NCBI GenBank assembly: GCA_030710605.1 | Contig: CP092874.1 | Location: 23,263,007-23,327,006, forward strand | Direction of reading: 5' to 3' | DNA length: 64,000 bases | DNA from: Cordylochernes scorpioides | Taxonomy: Eukaryota > Arthropoda > Arachnida > Pseudoscorpiones > Chernetidae | Shown: one piece after another, positions 35,163-45,298 of the stretch | How the letters are laid out: the number at the start of each line of letters is the position of its first letter | Numbering within the stretch: position 1 is the stretch's first letter | Translations under genes and position numbers: made by a program | Notes under the pieces: model-generated | The model's input: the letters and a program-made list of their open reading frames with translations, nothing else | What the model was told of the DNA's origin: nothing | Database searches by the model: none

Positions 35163-38100
35163 CTAATCAGCAAGTCCAAGGCTATCTGCACATTTCCGTA
35201 GTTTGTCCTTAGGTAGACTCTTCGTTAGTATATTTGCCTCCATGTTTTCACTTTTAGTGTATTCCAGCTTGATTCCATTTTGAATTTCCTCTTTCACAAA
35301 ATAATACTTTCGGTTTATGTGCTTTGTTCGTGAAGTAATTTTGTCAGATTGTATCCAGTTTATTGCAGCCTGGCTGTCACTTTTCAAGGTAATTGGGAAA
35401 GTTAAATTTTCACAAAGTTCTTATAGTAATCCCTTTAACCATAATACTTCTGAAATGCCTTCACATATTGAAATAAGTTCTGTTTCACATGTAGACAAGG
35501 CTACTAAATTTTGCTTTCTACTTCTCCAGTTAAGTGTATTTCTCTTGGATCATTACTATACTGTGATAAATTGCTGACGTTGAAGGATATGTCCGGTCGA
35601 GTACCTGTAGAAAGGTACATTAGTGATCCAATCATTTCCTGGTATACAGTTTTATCTACTGGCTTAGAGTACAAATATTCATCCAAATTTTGATTTTGAT
35701 CTCCAGGTGTCTGCACACTGTTGCATTCTTCCAGTCCAAATCTGTGAAGAATTGTATCAATATAATGAGTCTGAGATAGATAAAATCCATCTTCTGCCCT
35801 TTTTATTTCAATTCCAATAAATGGTTCGCTATCTTTCTTTTCTGTTAGAGTAGCATATTTTTCTATTTCTGAGGCTAGGTTGTCATTAATTTCCTTATTG
35901 GTTCCAGCAATGATGAAATCATCTACATATAGACCCAGTATTGCATACTCTTCTCCTCTCTGGAGTTTATAGACACATGAATCACATTTGGTTCTAATCA
36001 TTCCCAACTGGTATAAAATTTCATTGATCTTTTTGTTCCAACATTTTCCTGATTGTGGTAGACCATACAGGCTTTTTTCCAATTTACACACTTTGTTTTC
36101 TTCTCCTTTTTGTATAAAACCATCTGGTTGTCTCATGTATACTGTCTCTTTTAACTCACCATAGAGATAAGCTGTCTTCACATCATAAGTATTTATGATT
36201 AAATTCTGTTGTGTTACAAGAGCTACTATTGTTCGCAAGCTTTCCTTTTTGAGTACAGGTGAAAAAGATTCCTTATAGTCCACACCATATCTCTGATTGC
36301 ATCCAACAGCAAACAGTCTGGCCTTTTTTTATATATGCCGTCACTTGGTGTTTTCTTCGTACTGTAGACCCATTTACTATTGATGACTTTCATACCATTT
36401 CCCCTTGGTACTAGTGTCCATACTTTATGTTTCTCTATCTCACTGAGCTCTTCTTCCATTGCTTTGTGCCATTCATTTCTTTCTCCACTATCCATTGCTT
36501 CTTTAAAGTTCTCCGGGATATAATGTTCTATTTCTCCATAATTAAGTTTGCATCATTCCTATCTTTTATTCTTTGTGAGCGTCGAACTCTTTCTTTGATC
36601 AATTTTCTTTCTTGTTCTTCAAGTCTTGCTTTGTGCCATTCTTCTAAGATGCTCTTTGTTTCTCCTTTCTTTCTTCCTCCTTTTGCGCATCTTTCCTCTA
36701 TTGGTTCAGTTTGTGTTGAGTCATTTTCAGTGTCACCACCTGGTTTTACTGAAGTATCCTCCTGAGACTTCATTTCACTCTCTGTGACAGGATTGTCTTC
36801 TTTCAAGATAAGAAAGTCTTCAACTATTTCTTCACAATTTCCTTTATAGGTCAAATTATCACAATTAGTATCTTCCTGAATATCATTTGCATAATCAATT
36901 CCTCTCTTATCTTCACTAAATTTTACTGATCTGACTTCATGAATTCTCTTTGTCATTATATCATATATTCTGTAGACTTTTCTTTTAATGGAATAACCAA
37001 TAAATATTCCCTTTCTACCCTTTGGTGAAAACTTGTTTCTTCTTCTTTTGCCTTCAAGCCAATGTGTCAAACATCCAAATATTTGAATGTGTTTGACCGA
37101 TGGTTTCCTGCCATTCCATCTCTGCATAGGTGTATAGTGCTTGATAGACCTGTGGAGGGTACAATTCTTAATGTATGCAGCAGTAGCAATTGCCTCTGCC
37201 CAAAACTTCATGGGTAATTTTGAGTCAATTAGTAAGATTCTCGCTGTATCTATAAGAGTCCAATTCACTCTCTCTGCGACTCCATTACTTTGTGGTGAGT
37301 ATGTTGTGGTAAGTTGGTGATGGATCCCATTTCTCTTGAAAGGTCCTTCAAATCTAGAGTTACAAAATTCAGTTCCATTGTCGGTTCTTACATCTTTTCT
37401 TCCAAGACTTAATTCGTTTTCGGCTCTTGCTTTAAATTCTTCAAATCTCTCAAAGGTCTCATCTTTTGACATCAAGAAATATACAAAGATTCTTCTACTG
37501 TAATCATCTACTATAACAAGGAAATACTTATATCCTCCTAAAGATTGACATGGCATTGGTCCACATAAATCCATATGAATCAACTGCATGGGCTTAACTG
37601 TATAATTTTCTGTAATATTATATGGCTTCTGAACCAGTTTTCCCATTATGCATGCTTCGCACTCTGGTAACCTTTCAAATTTTAGATCCAATCCTCTTAC
37701 AATATGTCCTTGAATCATTTTTTTCATGTATTCTTCATTTATATGGTTTAGTCTTTTATGTCATAAATTTATGTTGCTATTTTTATTTGATAAATGTGTA
37801 TTTATAACCATGACATTTTCATTTTTTGCTATTGGTACATTTCTTTGTTTTGTTTCCATCATAAACATTCTATCTTTAATATATGCTTCAGCAACTAAAT
37901 CATTCCCTTCATTATAAATTTTTGCTCCATCCTTATTGAAAATAACTGAATTTCCTTTGTTGACTAATTCGTATACTGACAAGAAATTATTTCTTAGATT
38001 TGGTACATGTAAGATATCTTTGATGTGAATATTTTCTTGGCCTTCACTTGTGCATGTAGTAAGTCTCATATCTCCTTTGTCTGTGGCTTGGGTAGTTTTG

Positions 38101-39092
38101 CCCTTCTCAGCTAGGTTGATTTGACTTTCATAATCTACCACATTTTCCATCAAGGTTAGGTTTGGGGTTGAATGCGCGGTGCATCCTGAATCTCTACACC
38201 ATATTTGCCTATCATTTCTCTCATCTGGTGAATCTTCAAATTCTTTTACATATGTTTCAAATGCTTGCTCATTAATTCCACTTTTCATAGTATCCACTAG
38301 GTTATTTGAATGTTCCCTACTGTATTTGTGATTTCTATAACCAGGAGTCCATTTCTTTTGGTATCCTTGTTTCTGTTTATCTCGAAACCAGCAATCATTA
38401 GCTAGATGTCCCATTTTATTACAAACAAAACATCCTTTTGGCTGAAATTGTTGAACTTTTCTATCTTTAATTCTGTATGCTTGTTCATGCCCATTCTCAA
38501 CCGATTGATTTAATCTCATATTTCTTCTTGACTACTCTTCACTTAGAGTTTGTTGAATCTCTTCAATTGTTGCCTCTCTCTTTGATCGTAAGACAATAGC
38601 AATATTTTCATACCTTGGATGTATGCCTCTGACAATATGAAATGAAAGTTCTCTTGTGGTAAATTGATGCCCTAATGATGAACTTCTAGCAGCAATATTT
38701 TTTGCCCTTGTTATATATTCATCTACAGTTTCATTATCTTTCATTCTAATGTTCTTTAATTCTAAGCCTATATCAATAATTTTATCTTCCAAATTGCCTG
38801 TGTATGTTTTTCTCAGTGAGTCCCATACTTTCTTAGCATTTGTTTCTCCTATGGACATTCCAGCTTGTTCATTAGTCAATGTTGTGATGATTATCCCAAA
38901 AGCTTCATCATTTTTATCACTCCAAATCTCCCAAGAACTTTTGTCTTCCATATCAGGTTCTGGATCGGAAATTACACATTTAAATAATATTCTTCCTCTC
39001 AGAACTGCGCCGATTTTCAAAGCCCATATTTGATAATTAGTTCCTGTTAATGGTTCAATTTTTGTTTGGGATAAAAAATTATATTCAGCCAT
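35163..39092 (-). pseudogene. Copia C Gag-Pol (broken)
   Basis: Starts MAEYNFLSQTKIEPLTGTNY at 39092. In-frame stops occur near 38531 (Gag) and near 37759, where TGG before HKRLNH became TGA. CCHC knuckle CFVCNKMGHLANDC, protease DSGCT, integrase residues in HMDLCGP, VRTDNGTEF and NGVAERVNWTL. Frameshifts near 36500 and 36330 precede RT motifs YDVKTAYLYG and LYVDDF. At about 35515 HLTG is joined to sequence leading to QNLVALSTCE, deleting about 90 residues including the first RNase H aspartate. The tail ends in ANILTKSL. Confidence 0.92.
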
Positions 39093-39295
39093 TTTCGCCT
39101 TTTGAGCTAATATAAACTGTTAAAAGTCATGGCATATAGTGTGCAGAGTATTAGGCTCATAGATTGTTGAGCTCTGGAAACCAAAAGGAATAATACTCTG
39201 CTAGTGATCTCTTTTGACTTGTATATAATATATATAATAGAATAGGAAATAAACTAATGCTTAGTTAATCTTGCCTCGTCTTGGATAGCAACACA

Positions 39296-39308
39296 TGGTG
39301 GCAGCGGT
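39296..39308 (+). other. Primer-binding site of the Gypsy derivative
   Basis: TGGTGGCAGCGGT directly follows the LTR and complements the common tRNA-Leu 3' end (ACCGCTGCCACCA). The tRNA identity is from general knowledge. Confidence 0.78.
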
Positions 39309-39742
39309 AAACTGAATTCATAAAGAAGGTCGTTGTTCGAAGAAAATTTGAAATTCGACATCAAGCAAGCTTAGGAGCGGTAAACTGAATTCATAAAGAA
39401 GGTCGTTGTTCGAAGAAAATTTTAAATTCGACATCAAGCAAGCTTAGAAGCGGTAAACTGAATTCATAAAGAAGGTCGTTGTTCGAAGAAAATTTGAAAT
39501 TCGACATCAAGCAAGCTTAGAAGCGGTAAACTGAATTCATAAAGAAAGTCGTTGTTCGAAGAAAATTTGAAATTCGACATCAAGCAAGCTTGGCAGCGGT
39601 AAACTGAATTCATAAAGAAGGTCGTTGTTCGGAGAAAATTTTAAATTCGACATCAAGCAAGCTTAGAAGCGGTAAACTGAATTCATAAAGAAGGTCGTTG
39701 TTCGAAGAAAATTTGAAACTTGACATCAAGCAAACTTTTTGG
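39304..39742 (+). repeat. Six 73-bp tandem repeats in the Gypsy leader
   Basis: Units begin CGGTAAACTGAATTCATAAA and end in GACATCAAGCAAGCTTAG; starts are near 39305, 39378, 39451, 39525, 39598 and 39671. The first unit overlaps the primer site, so the array seems to have grown from the PBS-proximal leader. Confidence 0.9.
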
Positions 39743-39775
39743 TAAGTTATATTATATTATAAGTAAGTCTTTATA

Positions 39776-40456
39776 ATGTCCCAAAATTATAATTGTGTAG
39801 CCCCAGAACCTTTTAATTTTTCAAATACAGGTGATTGGCCAAAATGGATTAGGAGATTTGAACGTTTTAGGCAGGCAAGCGGGTTAATTAATAACCCAGA
39901 AAATGAGCAAGTTAATATGCTCGTGTACTGCATGGGTGATAATGCAGATGACATTTTGTTGTCATGTAAAATAGCAAGTGACCAACTAGAAAATTATGAT
40001 AAAGTTATTGAATGCTTTGAAAGTCACTTTATTCCAAGACGTAATATAATTTATGAAAGGGCAAGATTTAATCAAAGATGTCAGCAGGAAGGGGAAAAGG
40101 TGAATGAATTTATCACAGCACTCCATAGCCTAGCTGAGCACTGCAATTTTGGGATGTTACATGATGAGTTGATTAGGGATAGGATAGTTGTTGGAGTAAG
40201 GGATAGAGCATTATCTGAAAGAATGCAACTTGATACAGACTTGACCTTAGTAAAAGCCACACTAATGGCAAAGCAATTAGAAAGTGTCAAAGAACAGCAG
40301 TCTAGCCTTTACCAACAAGATTCTGTAGATCAAATAAAGAAAATGCCTAATCACATAAAAAAAAACAAAAAGGCACGAACCAAAAATAAGACAATTCAAG
40401 TCAAACCAGTTGGGAGGGTCATCACATGGATGCACCAGGTGTGGCAATTCAAATAA
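39776..40456 (+). CDS. Gypsy-type Gag
   Basis: 226 codons. GDWPKWIRRFERFRQASGL near the N-terminus, then LVYCMGDNADDILLS, YDKVIECFESHFIPRRN, ERARFNQRCQQEGEKVNEFI and DRIVVGVRD are the conserved blocks of arthropod and nematode K02A2.6-like Gypsy Gag. The CCHC knuckles expected at its end are read in the next frame, from 40410, so the two ORFs overlap by 47 nt. A one-base indel near 40400 is the simplest explanation; a +1 ribosomal shift is possible. Confidence 0.88.
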   Translation: MSQNYNCVAPEPFNFSNTGDWPKWIRRFERFRQASGLINNPENEQVNMLVYCMGDNADDILLSCKIASDQLENYDKVIECFESHFIPRRNIIYERARFNQRCQQEGEKVNEFITALHSLAEHCNFGMLHDELIRDRIVVGVRDRALSERMQLDTDLTLVKATLMAKQLESVKEQQSSLYQQDSVDQIKKMPNHIKKNKKARTKNKTIQVKPVGRVITWMHQVWQFK

Positions 40457-40920
40457 TCATGATTGGAAAAATTGTCCAGCTATGAACTCGTATTGTAGTA
40501 AATGCAAGAAAAAGGGCCATTATGCCAAAGTATGTAGATCAGAAGCCATAAATGAAATAAAATCAGAGATAGCTTTTTTGGGATCTGTAGAAGATAATTC
40601 CAAGAAATGGATAGCACCAATTAAGGTAAATAATAGACAAATTAATTTTAAAATTGATACCGGAGCTGATGTCAACGTGCTCCCCCTACAATTTCATTAT
40701 CAAAGTTCCCAAAGAATAAAACTGGAAAAATCTGATAAAATATTACAAGGTCCAAATGGAACACCCTTGGAAACAGTCGAAATGATCCACGTAAAACTTC
40801 AAAATAAAGGCCAGCACTTAAACTCGAAAATATACATTGTTGATAAACTAAAGCAGCCACTTCTCTCTGGGGAGACAAGTGAAAAATTAAACATTGTGAG
40901 AATGATTCAGCAATTATCAT
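40410..40920 (+). CDS. Gypsy Gag knuckles and aspartic protease
   Basis: The first part of the second ORF has CTRCGNSNNHDWKNC and CSKCKKKGHYAKVC, Gag nucleocapsid knuckles, then FKIDTGADVNVLPLQF, the protease active site DTGA, and KQPLLSGETSEKLNIV, the region that normally leads into RT in this clade. Instead of RT, the frame passes directly into the glycine- and arginine-rich segment that starts near 40921. Confidence 0.88.
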
Positions 40921-41515
40921 CAGGAGGCCGCGGCGGACAGCGTGGTAGACTCGGAAGTGGAGATAACAGAGGCTGCTACAACTGCGGGGAAGAAGGCCAC
41001 CGCAAGTTTGAATGTACCAAACCTGCCCGTGGTGGTGGACGTGGCCGTGGACAGAGACGTGATGGAGGCAGCAACAACACCTGCTACAACTGCGGGGAAG
41101 AAGGCCACCGCAAGTTTGAATGTACCAAACCTGCCCGTGGTGGTGGACGTGGCCGTGGACAGAGCCGTGATGGAGGCAGCAACAACACCTGCTACAACTG
41201 CGGAGAAGTTGGCCACCGTAAATATGAGTGTACCAACAACACGGCTGAAGATGGAGGACAGGAGGAGAACCAGCGCAAGTCCAAGAAGGCTTGCTACACC
41301 TGTGGGGAGTTTGGCCATAAGAAGGATGACTGCCCCAAATCTGGAACTCAAGAGTCCGGAGATGAGGAGGAGTCCTCTGACAATGAGGAGGAAGAGACTC
41401 CCCAGAAGAGGAAGCAAGCTGAGGACAGTGAGGAGGAGGAAGTAGAAGCTGAAGAACCTCCCAAGAAGAAATCTAAGAAGCCCAAGTCCAAGAAGAAAGA
41501 AGAAGATTGCTATCT
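40921..41515 (+). CDS. Acquired CCHC/RGG and acidic-basic segment fused to protease
   Basis: In the protease frame: RGG-type linkers, knuckles CYNCGEEGHRKFEC twice, CYNCGEVGHRKYEC and CYTCGEFGHKKDDC, then an acidic block (GDEEESSDNEEEE) and a lysine-rich block (PPKKKSKKPKSKKKEED). A unit of about 108 bp is repeated almost perfectly. GC content is clearly higher than in the rest of the element. CNBP/HEXBP-like nucleic-acid-binding proteins have this make-up, so an intronless host transcript is the likely source. A link to RNA packaging is only a guess. Confidence 0.75.
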
Positions 41516-41809
41516 GACTCTTCAAGCATATAGGACGATGCCCCTGGAAAGCGCCAGGAGCAGAGAAATGAGGAGACCCCCACTTCGACATCAACCTGGC
41601 TCTCAAGGAGATGCAAGGATGACCAGGAGCAAGAGACCGAGGAGGATTGCCCTACACCAACGGCCTCATCTACAAGAGATGGAAGGATGCAGAGGGACAA
41701 CCAAGACCAGGATCCAGAGAAGAGCCTCCCTTCAATGCCAGCCGTGCATACAAGATATGGAAGGGCAGTCAAGATACCTCGAAGGTTCCTGTAAAGTTAA
41801 GGGAGGAGA
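41515..41809 (+). pseudogene. Remnant of Gypsy Pol C-terminus and polypurine tract
   Basis: DCYLTLQAYRTMPLES matches the integrase core tail 'DPYLALLAYRTTPL'. In another frame the end reads SMPAVHTRYGRAVKIPRRFL and stop, like the 'TRSGRxVKPPxRY' end of Gypsy polyproteins. The two are much closer than in full elements, so a deletion lies between. The captured frame continues open through here to 41840 by chance. The tract AGTTAAGGGAGGAGA abuts the right LTR. Confidence 0.7.
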
Positions 41810-42258
41810 TGTGCAGAGTATTAGGCTCATAGATTGTTGAGGTCTGGAAACCAAAAGGAATAATACTCTGCTAGTGATCTCTTTTGACTTGTATATAATA
41901 TATATAATAGAATAGGAAATAAACTAATGCTTAGTTAATCTTGCCTCGTCTTGGATAACAACGCATATAGTATGTAAATATCTTTTTGAATGTATAACTT
42001 GGAATGTAGATTTCTTTTGAGTGTATAAATTATTATGTAAATTTCCTTTGAATGTATATAACTTAGCCGTGTTGTTCAAATAAAGAGTTTTTTTTAGTAG
42101 AGCGAGAGATTTACAGGTGTAGCCGCTGGTTTTGTCTTCCTTATTTTCTTTCTTGCTTGATCACCCGAGGCAGTCCAAACTATTGCAAAACTTTGGGTAA
42201 AAGTTTTATTTGTTAAAGGAGGTTTCTTTAATTTGACCTCTCATACCTTAACATTTTG

Positions 42259-42279
42259 TGGCGTCCCCGGGTGGGCTGC
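42259..42279 (+). other. Primer-binding site of the BEL derivative
   Basis: TGGCGTCCCCGGGTGGGC begins five bases after the LTR and complements the tRNA-Asn 3' end (GCCCACCCAGGGACGCCA) with one mismatch, according to general knowledge of that tRNA. Confidence 0.72.
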
Positions 42280-42339
42280 AGGGACTGGTCAAGTTGAGAA
42301 AAAAAAGCCCTTTGTTAAAGGAAAAGGTGAAGCTCAAGT

Positions 42340-42545
42340 ATAAAAGAGCTCAAAGGCAAAGAAGTTGAAGAAGCTCAAGTAAGGCAAAGAAGTTGAAGAG
42401 GCTCAAGTAAGGATAAAGAAGTTGAAGAGGCTCAAGTAAGGATAAAGAAGTTGAGGAAGCTCAAGTAAGGATAAAGAAGTTGAAGGAGCTCAAGGGAAAA
42501 GAAGTTGAAGGAGCTCAAGGGAAAAGAATTCAAAGAAGCTAAGAT
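42340..42545 (+). repeat. Short tandem repeat in BEL leader
   Basis: About seven units of roughly 25-30 bp built on AAAGAAGTTGAAGAGGCTC with AAGTAAGGAT spacers, upstream of the ATG at 42584. Non-coding as far as can be seen. Confidence 0.7.
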
Positions 42546-42583
42546 AAATCCGGGAAGACAAGACTAAAGCTAGCGAGGATAAG

Positions 42584-44491
42584 ATGGAGGATGTTAGCAG
42601 AAGGCGAAGAAAGGCGATAAGAGGCGTTTTTACCAAAGTGGTAAATGATATATATGCGGAGTTAAAGGATTCTTCCGTTGATAAAAATAGGATATATGCA
42701 AAATTTGATGGGTTGGAATCTCTCCATTTGGAGTTGGTGGCATTAAATGAGCAATGCCAGGGAATTTTATTGGCCCAAGAGGCTATTAGCGATGATGAGA
42801 TAGATAAGGAATTTGAGGAGTGTGAAATTTACATAATGGAAAGATTTTATTTAGAGGCTAGAATTTGCGTAATGCGTGAGCAGGGGAAAGATGCTCTTTC
42901 TACTGGTGGTAGAAATGGAGTTGAATTTAAAGAAGCAAATATAAAGGGAGACAAAGCCTCAAGTGATGAATATCTATTAGAAATGGACTTTAATAAGGAA
43001 GAGTTGGAGCAAGAAGAAACTGCTAATGAAAAATGTGAAGATGCAAATTTAAAGAATAAGGAAGATTCTGAGGCTGAGTCCAAAGACGATAGAATAGGGG
43101 ATTCGGAAGCTGAAACCAAGGGTAATGGAGTAAAGGATTCTGGAACGGCAATTAAAGGTTATGAACCGGTGAACAATTCTAGAGCAGCAGCTGAAGGCGC
43201 TGATCAAGTGAAGATTTCAGATGATGAAACTGAATTGATTGATGATAATGAGGAAAAGGAGGAAAGAGTTGTTAAAGTTCCAGCATCGAGGAAATTGGTG
43301 GAAGAAAGACCAACTGGAGATACGGATTCTAAAATAAAGGATAATTATAAGGAAACAGAATCCCAAGATTTGAAAACCATAAATAAATCTGATTATGCAG
43401 AGAATAAGGACGATAAATACATCGAGGGAAAAGATCATGATGGAAATAAAGCGAAAAATATAGATGCAGAACAAGGTACTGATTCAAGGGTGGAAGAAAA
43501 GCTAGATGCAGAACAAGGTACTGATTCAAGGATGGAAGAAAAGCTAGATGCAGAACAAGGTACTGATTCAAGGGTGGAAGAAAAGCTAGATGCAGAACAA
43601 GGTACTGATTCAAGCGTGGAAGAAAAGCTAGATGCAGAACAAGGTACTGATTCAAGGGTGGAAGAAAAGCTAGATGCAGAACAAGGTACTGATTCAAGGG
43701 TGGAAGAAAAGCTAAATGCAGAACAAGGTACTGATTCAAGGGTGGAAGAAAAGCTAGATGCAGAACAAGGTACTGATTCAAGGGTGGAAGAAAAGCTAGA
43801 TGCAGAACAAGGTACTGATTCAAGGGTGGAAGAAAAGCTAGATGCAGAACAAGGTATGGATTCAAGGGTGGAAGAGAAGCTAGATGCAGAACAAGGTACT
43901 GATTCAAGGGTGGAAGAAAAGCTAGATGTAGAACAAAGTACTGATTCAAAGGTGGAAGAAGAAAAGCTAGATGCAGAACAGGGTACTGATTCAAAGGTGG
44001 AAGAAGAAAAGCTAGATGCAGAACAAGGTACTGATTCAAGGATGGAAGGAAAGCTAGATGCAGAACAAGGTACTGATTCAAAGGCGGAAGAAAAGCTAGA
44101 TGTAGAACAGGGTATTGATTCAGAGGCGGAAGAAAAGCTAGATGTAGAACAGGGTATTGATTCAAAGGTGGAAGAAAAGCTAGATGTAGAACAGGGTACT
44201 GATTCCAAGGTGGAAGAAGGAATTATTGATCCAAAAGATTGGTTGAAGGAAGGGCTCGTCAATAGAGTTAATGAAAATCCACCGGAAGTAAAAGGATGCT
44301 ATTTGCCCCGTCGCCTTTTGTTTAAGAGTGAGTCTGAAATGACGCCTATACGGCCAGTGTTTGACGACGCTTCCTGGCGAGGACGCAACAGACTTTCCTT
44401 GAGACGATTTTTAAAAAAGATACCCAATCTACTGAGGAGAATCCCTGAGATAAGGAAAAAATTCGGGAAAATGGGTTTGGAATTTTGGTAG
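42584..44491 (+). CDS. BEL-derived ORF: Gag-like head, acidic repeats, RT start
   Basis: 635 codons. Residues 1 to about 100 (RRRRKAIRGVF, FDGLESLHLELVALNEQC, FEECEIYIMERF) resemble the helical head of BEL/Pao Gag. Residues about 110-290 are acidic and lysine-rich. Eighteen repeats of 14 residues (DAEQGTDSRVEEKL type) fill about 294-545. The last 90 residues (GCYLPRRLLFKSESEMTPIR, then PVFDDAS, PNLLRRIPEI) match the first RT blocks of BEL/Pao. In the next frame the match continues past the stop (VDIGRYFKMISI, DWDYLRFLW) to about 44565, so a frameshift truncates it. The catalytic YxDD is absent. Confidence 0.85.
   Translation: MEDVSRRRRKAIRGVFTKVVNDIYAELKDSSVDKNRIYAKFDGLESLHLELVALNEQCQGILLAQEAISDDEIDKEFEECEIYIMERFYLEARICVMREQGKDALSTGGRNGVEFKEANIKGDKASSDEYLLEMDFNKEELEQEETANEKCEDANLKNKEDSEAESKDDRIGDSEAETKGNGVKDSGTAIKGYEPVNNSRAAAEGADQVKISDDETELIDDNEEKEERVVKVPASRKLVEERPTGDTDSKIKDNYKETESQDLKTINKSDYAENKDDKYIEGKDHDGNKAKNIDAEQGTDSRVEEKLDAEQGTDSRMEEKLDAEQGTDSRVEEKLDAEQGTDSSVEEKLDAEQGTDSRVEEKLDAEQGTDSRVEEKLNAEQGTDSRVEEKLDAEQGTDSRVEEKLDAEQGTDSRVEEKLDAEQGMDSRVEEKLDAEQGTDSRVEEKLDVEQSTDSKVEEEKLDAEQGTDSKVEEEKLDAEQGTDSRMEGKLDAEQGTDSKAEEKLDVEQGIDSEAEEKLDVEQGIDSKVEEKLDVEQGTDSKVEEGIIDPKDWLKEGLVNRVNENPPEVKGCYLPRRLLFKSESEMTPIRPVFDDASWRGRNRLSLRRFLKKIPNLLRRIPEIRKKFGKMGLEFW
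43462..44218 (+). repeat. Eighteen 42-bp in-frame tandem repeats
   Basis: Unit GATGCAGAACAAGGTACTGA plus 22 more bases; units 12 and 13 carry one extra codon. Units 1-11 are nearly identical, units 12-18 diverged (VEQ, SKVEE). Because the unit is a multiple of three and lacks antisense stops, two long minus-strand frames appear here that are not genes. Confidence 0.95.
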
Positions 44492-44676
44492 ACATAGGAA
44501 GATATTTCAAAATGATATCCATCAAGGAGAATGATTGGGATTACCTCAGATTTCTTTGGAAGAAGAGGATGGACGCTTATGGGGCAATCTCCGGTGGTGT
44601 GTATGGAGGATAAGGCCCACCTACCAGGATCCCCCCATTACGGTGGAACAGATTTTTTCTTTCTTGTTTTTACAAA

Positions 44677-44694
44677 AAAGAAAAGGTGGGGGTA
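44677..44694 (+). other. Polypurine tract of the BEL derivative
   Basis: AAGAAAAGGTGGGGGTA directly precedes the right LTR. Confidence 0.8.
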
Positions 44695-44999
44695 TGTTAA
44701 AAGTCATGGCATATAGTATGTAAATATCTTTTTGAATGTATAACTTGGAATGTAGATTTCTTTAGAGTGTATAAATTATTATGTAAATTTCCTTTGAATG
44801 TATATAACTTAGCCGTGTTGTTCAAATAAAGAGTTTTTTTTAGTAGAGCGAGAGCTTTACAGGTGTAGCCGCTGGTTTTGTCTTCCTTATTTTCTTTCTT
44901 GCTTGATCACCCGAGGCAGTCCAAACAATATCAAGACTTTGGGTAAAAGTGTTATTTGTTAATGGAGGTTTCTTTAATTTGACCTCTCATACCTTAACA
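44695..44999 (+). repeat. 3' LTR of the BEL derivative
   Basis: 305 bp, TGTTAAAAGTC...ACCTTAACA. The 5' LTR has the same length once the nested Gypsy is removed (22 + 283 bases) and differs at several positions. The shared AATAAAGAGTTTTTTTT stretch may be the polyadenylation signal. Confidence 0.93.
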
Positions 45000-45230
45000 T
45001 AAACAAACCAATATAATTTAAAAACAAATATATTTATTAAATTTATTTAAATATTGGGTAGCTTTTAAACATGCAATATATAGATATAATTTAACTTAAT
45101 CTATATAAATACCTTTAATCTTCTTAGAAGTGCTTCAGTTTACCAATCAAAATAAACTTCTTGCTTAATCTTCAGATTAAATATTTTCGTTTTTGAGCTT
45201 TATATCAAATAACCACGCTCTGCTACCAAT

Positions 45231-45298
45231 TGTTGACTTTGTTTAGTATTATTAATGAAACTGATCCCAATAATTATTAATTAAACATTATATTTATT
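45231..45298 (-). repeat. 5' LTR of Copia C, first part
   Basis: Matches 34932-35000. The LTR resumes at about 45616-45750 after the short repeat and is completed by TACAACA at 63327-63333 after G2. The primer site lies just left of it (45212-45227). Confidence 0.9.

Larger units (their letters stand above)
39140..41965 (+). mobile_element. Small Gypsy derivative with acquired zinc-knuckle segment
   Basis: 156-bp LTRs (39140-39295, 41810-41965) differ at about three positions. The duplication TATAG (39135-39139, 41966-41970) lies in the left LTR of the BEL derivative. It carries Gag, protease and the last residues of Pol, but RT, RNase H and most of integrase are replaced by a GC-rich CCHC/RGG segment. 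Length 2,826 bp. Confidence 0.93.
39118..44999 (+). mobile_element. BEL/Pao-derived non-autonomous LTR element
   Basis: 305-bp LTRs (left one in two parts, 39118-39139 and 41971-42253; right 44695-44999), TG...CA ends, duplication TAAAC (39113-39117, 45000-45004) in the 5' leader of Copia C. Without the nested Gypsy it is about 3.05 kb. One ORF joins a Gag-like head to an RT start through acidic repeats; the RT active site, RNase H, protease and integrase are lacking. It must depend on another BEL element. Confidence 0.93.

Noticed and set aside
40920..41606. Minus-strand ORF of 228 codons
   Set aside because: It is antisense to the GC-rich, repetitive CCHC/RGG segment, whose plus frame has clear knuckles.
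43329..44262. Two minus-strand ORFs of 278 and 275 codons
   Set aside because: They are antisense to the 42-bp repeat array. A repeat of a multiple of three without antisense stops leaves such frames open automatically.
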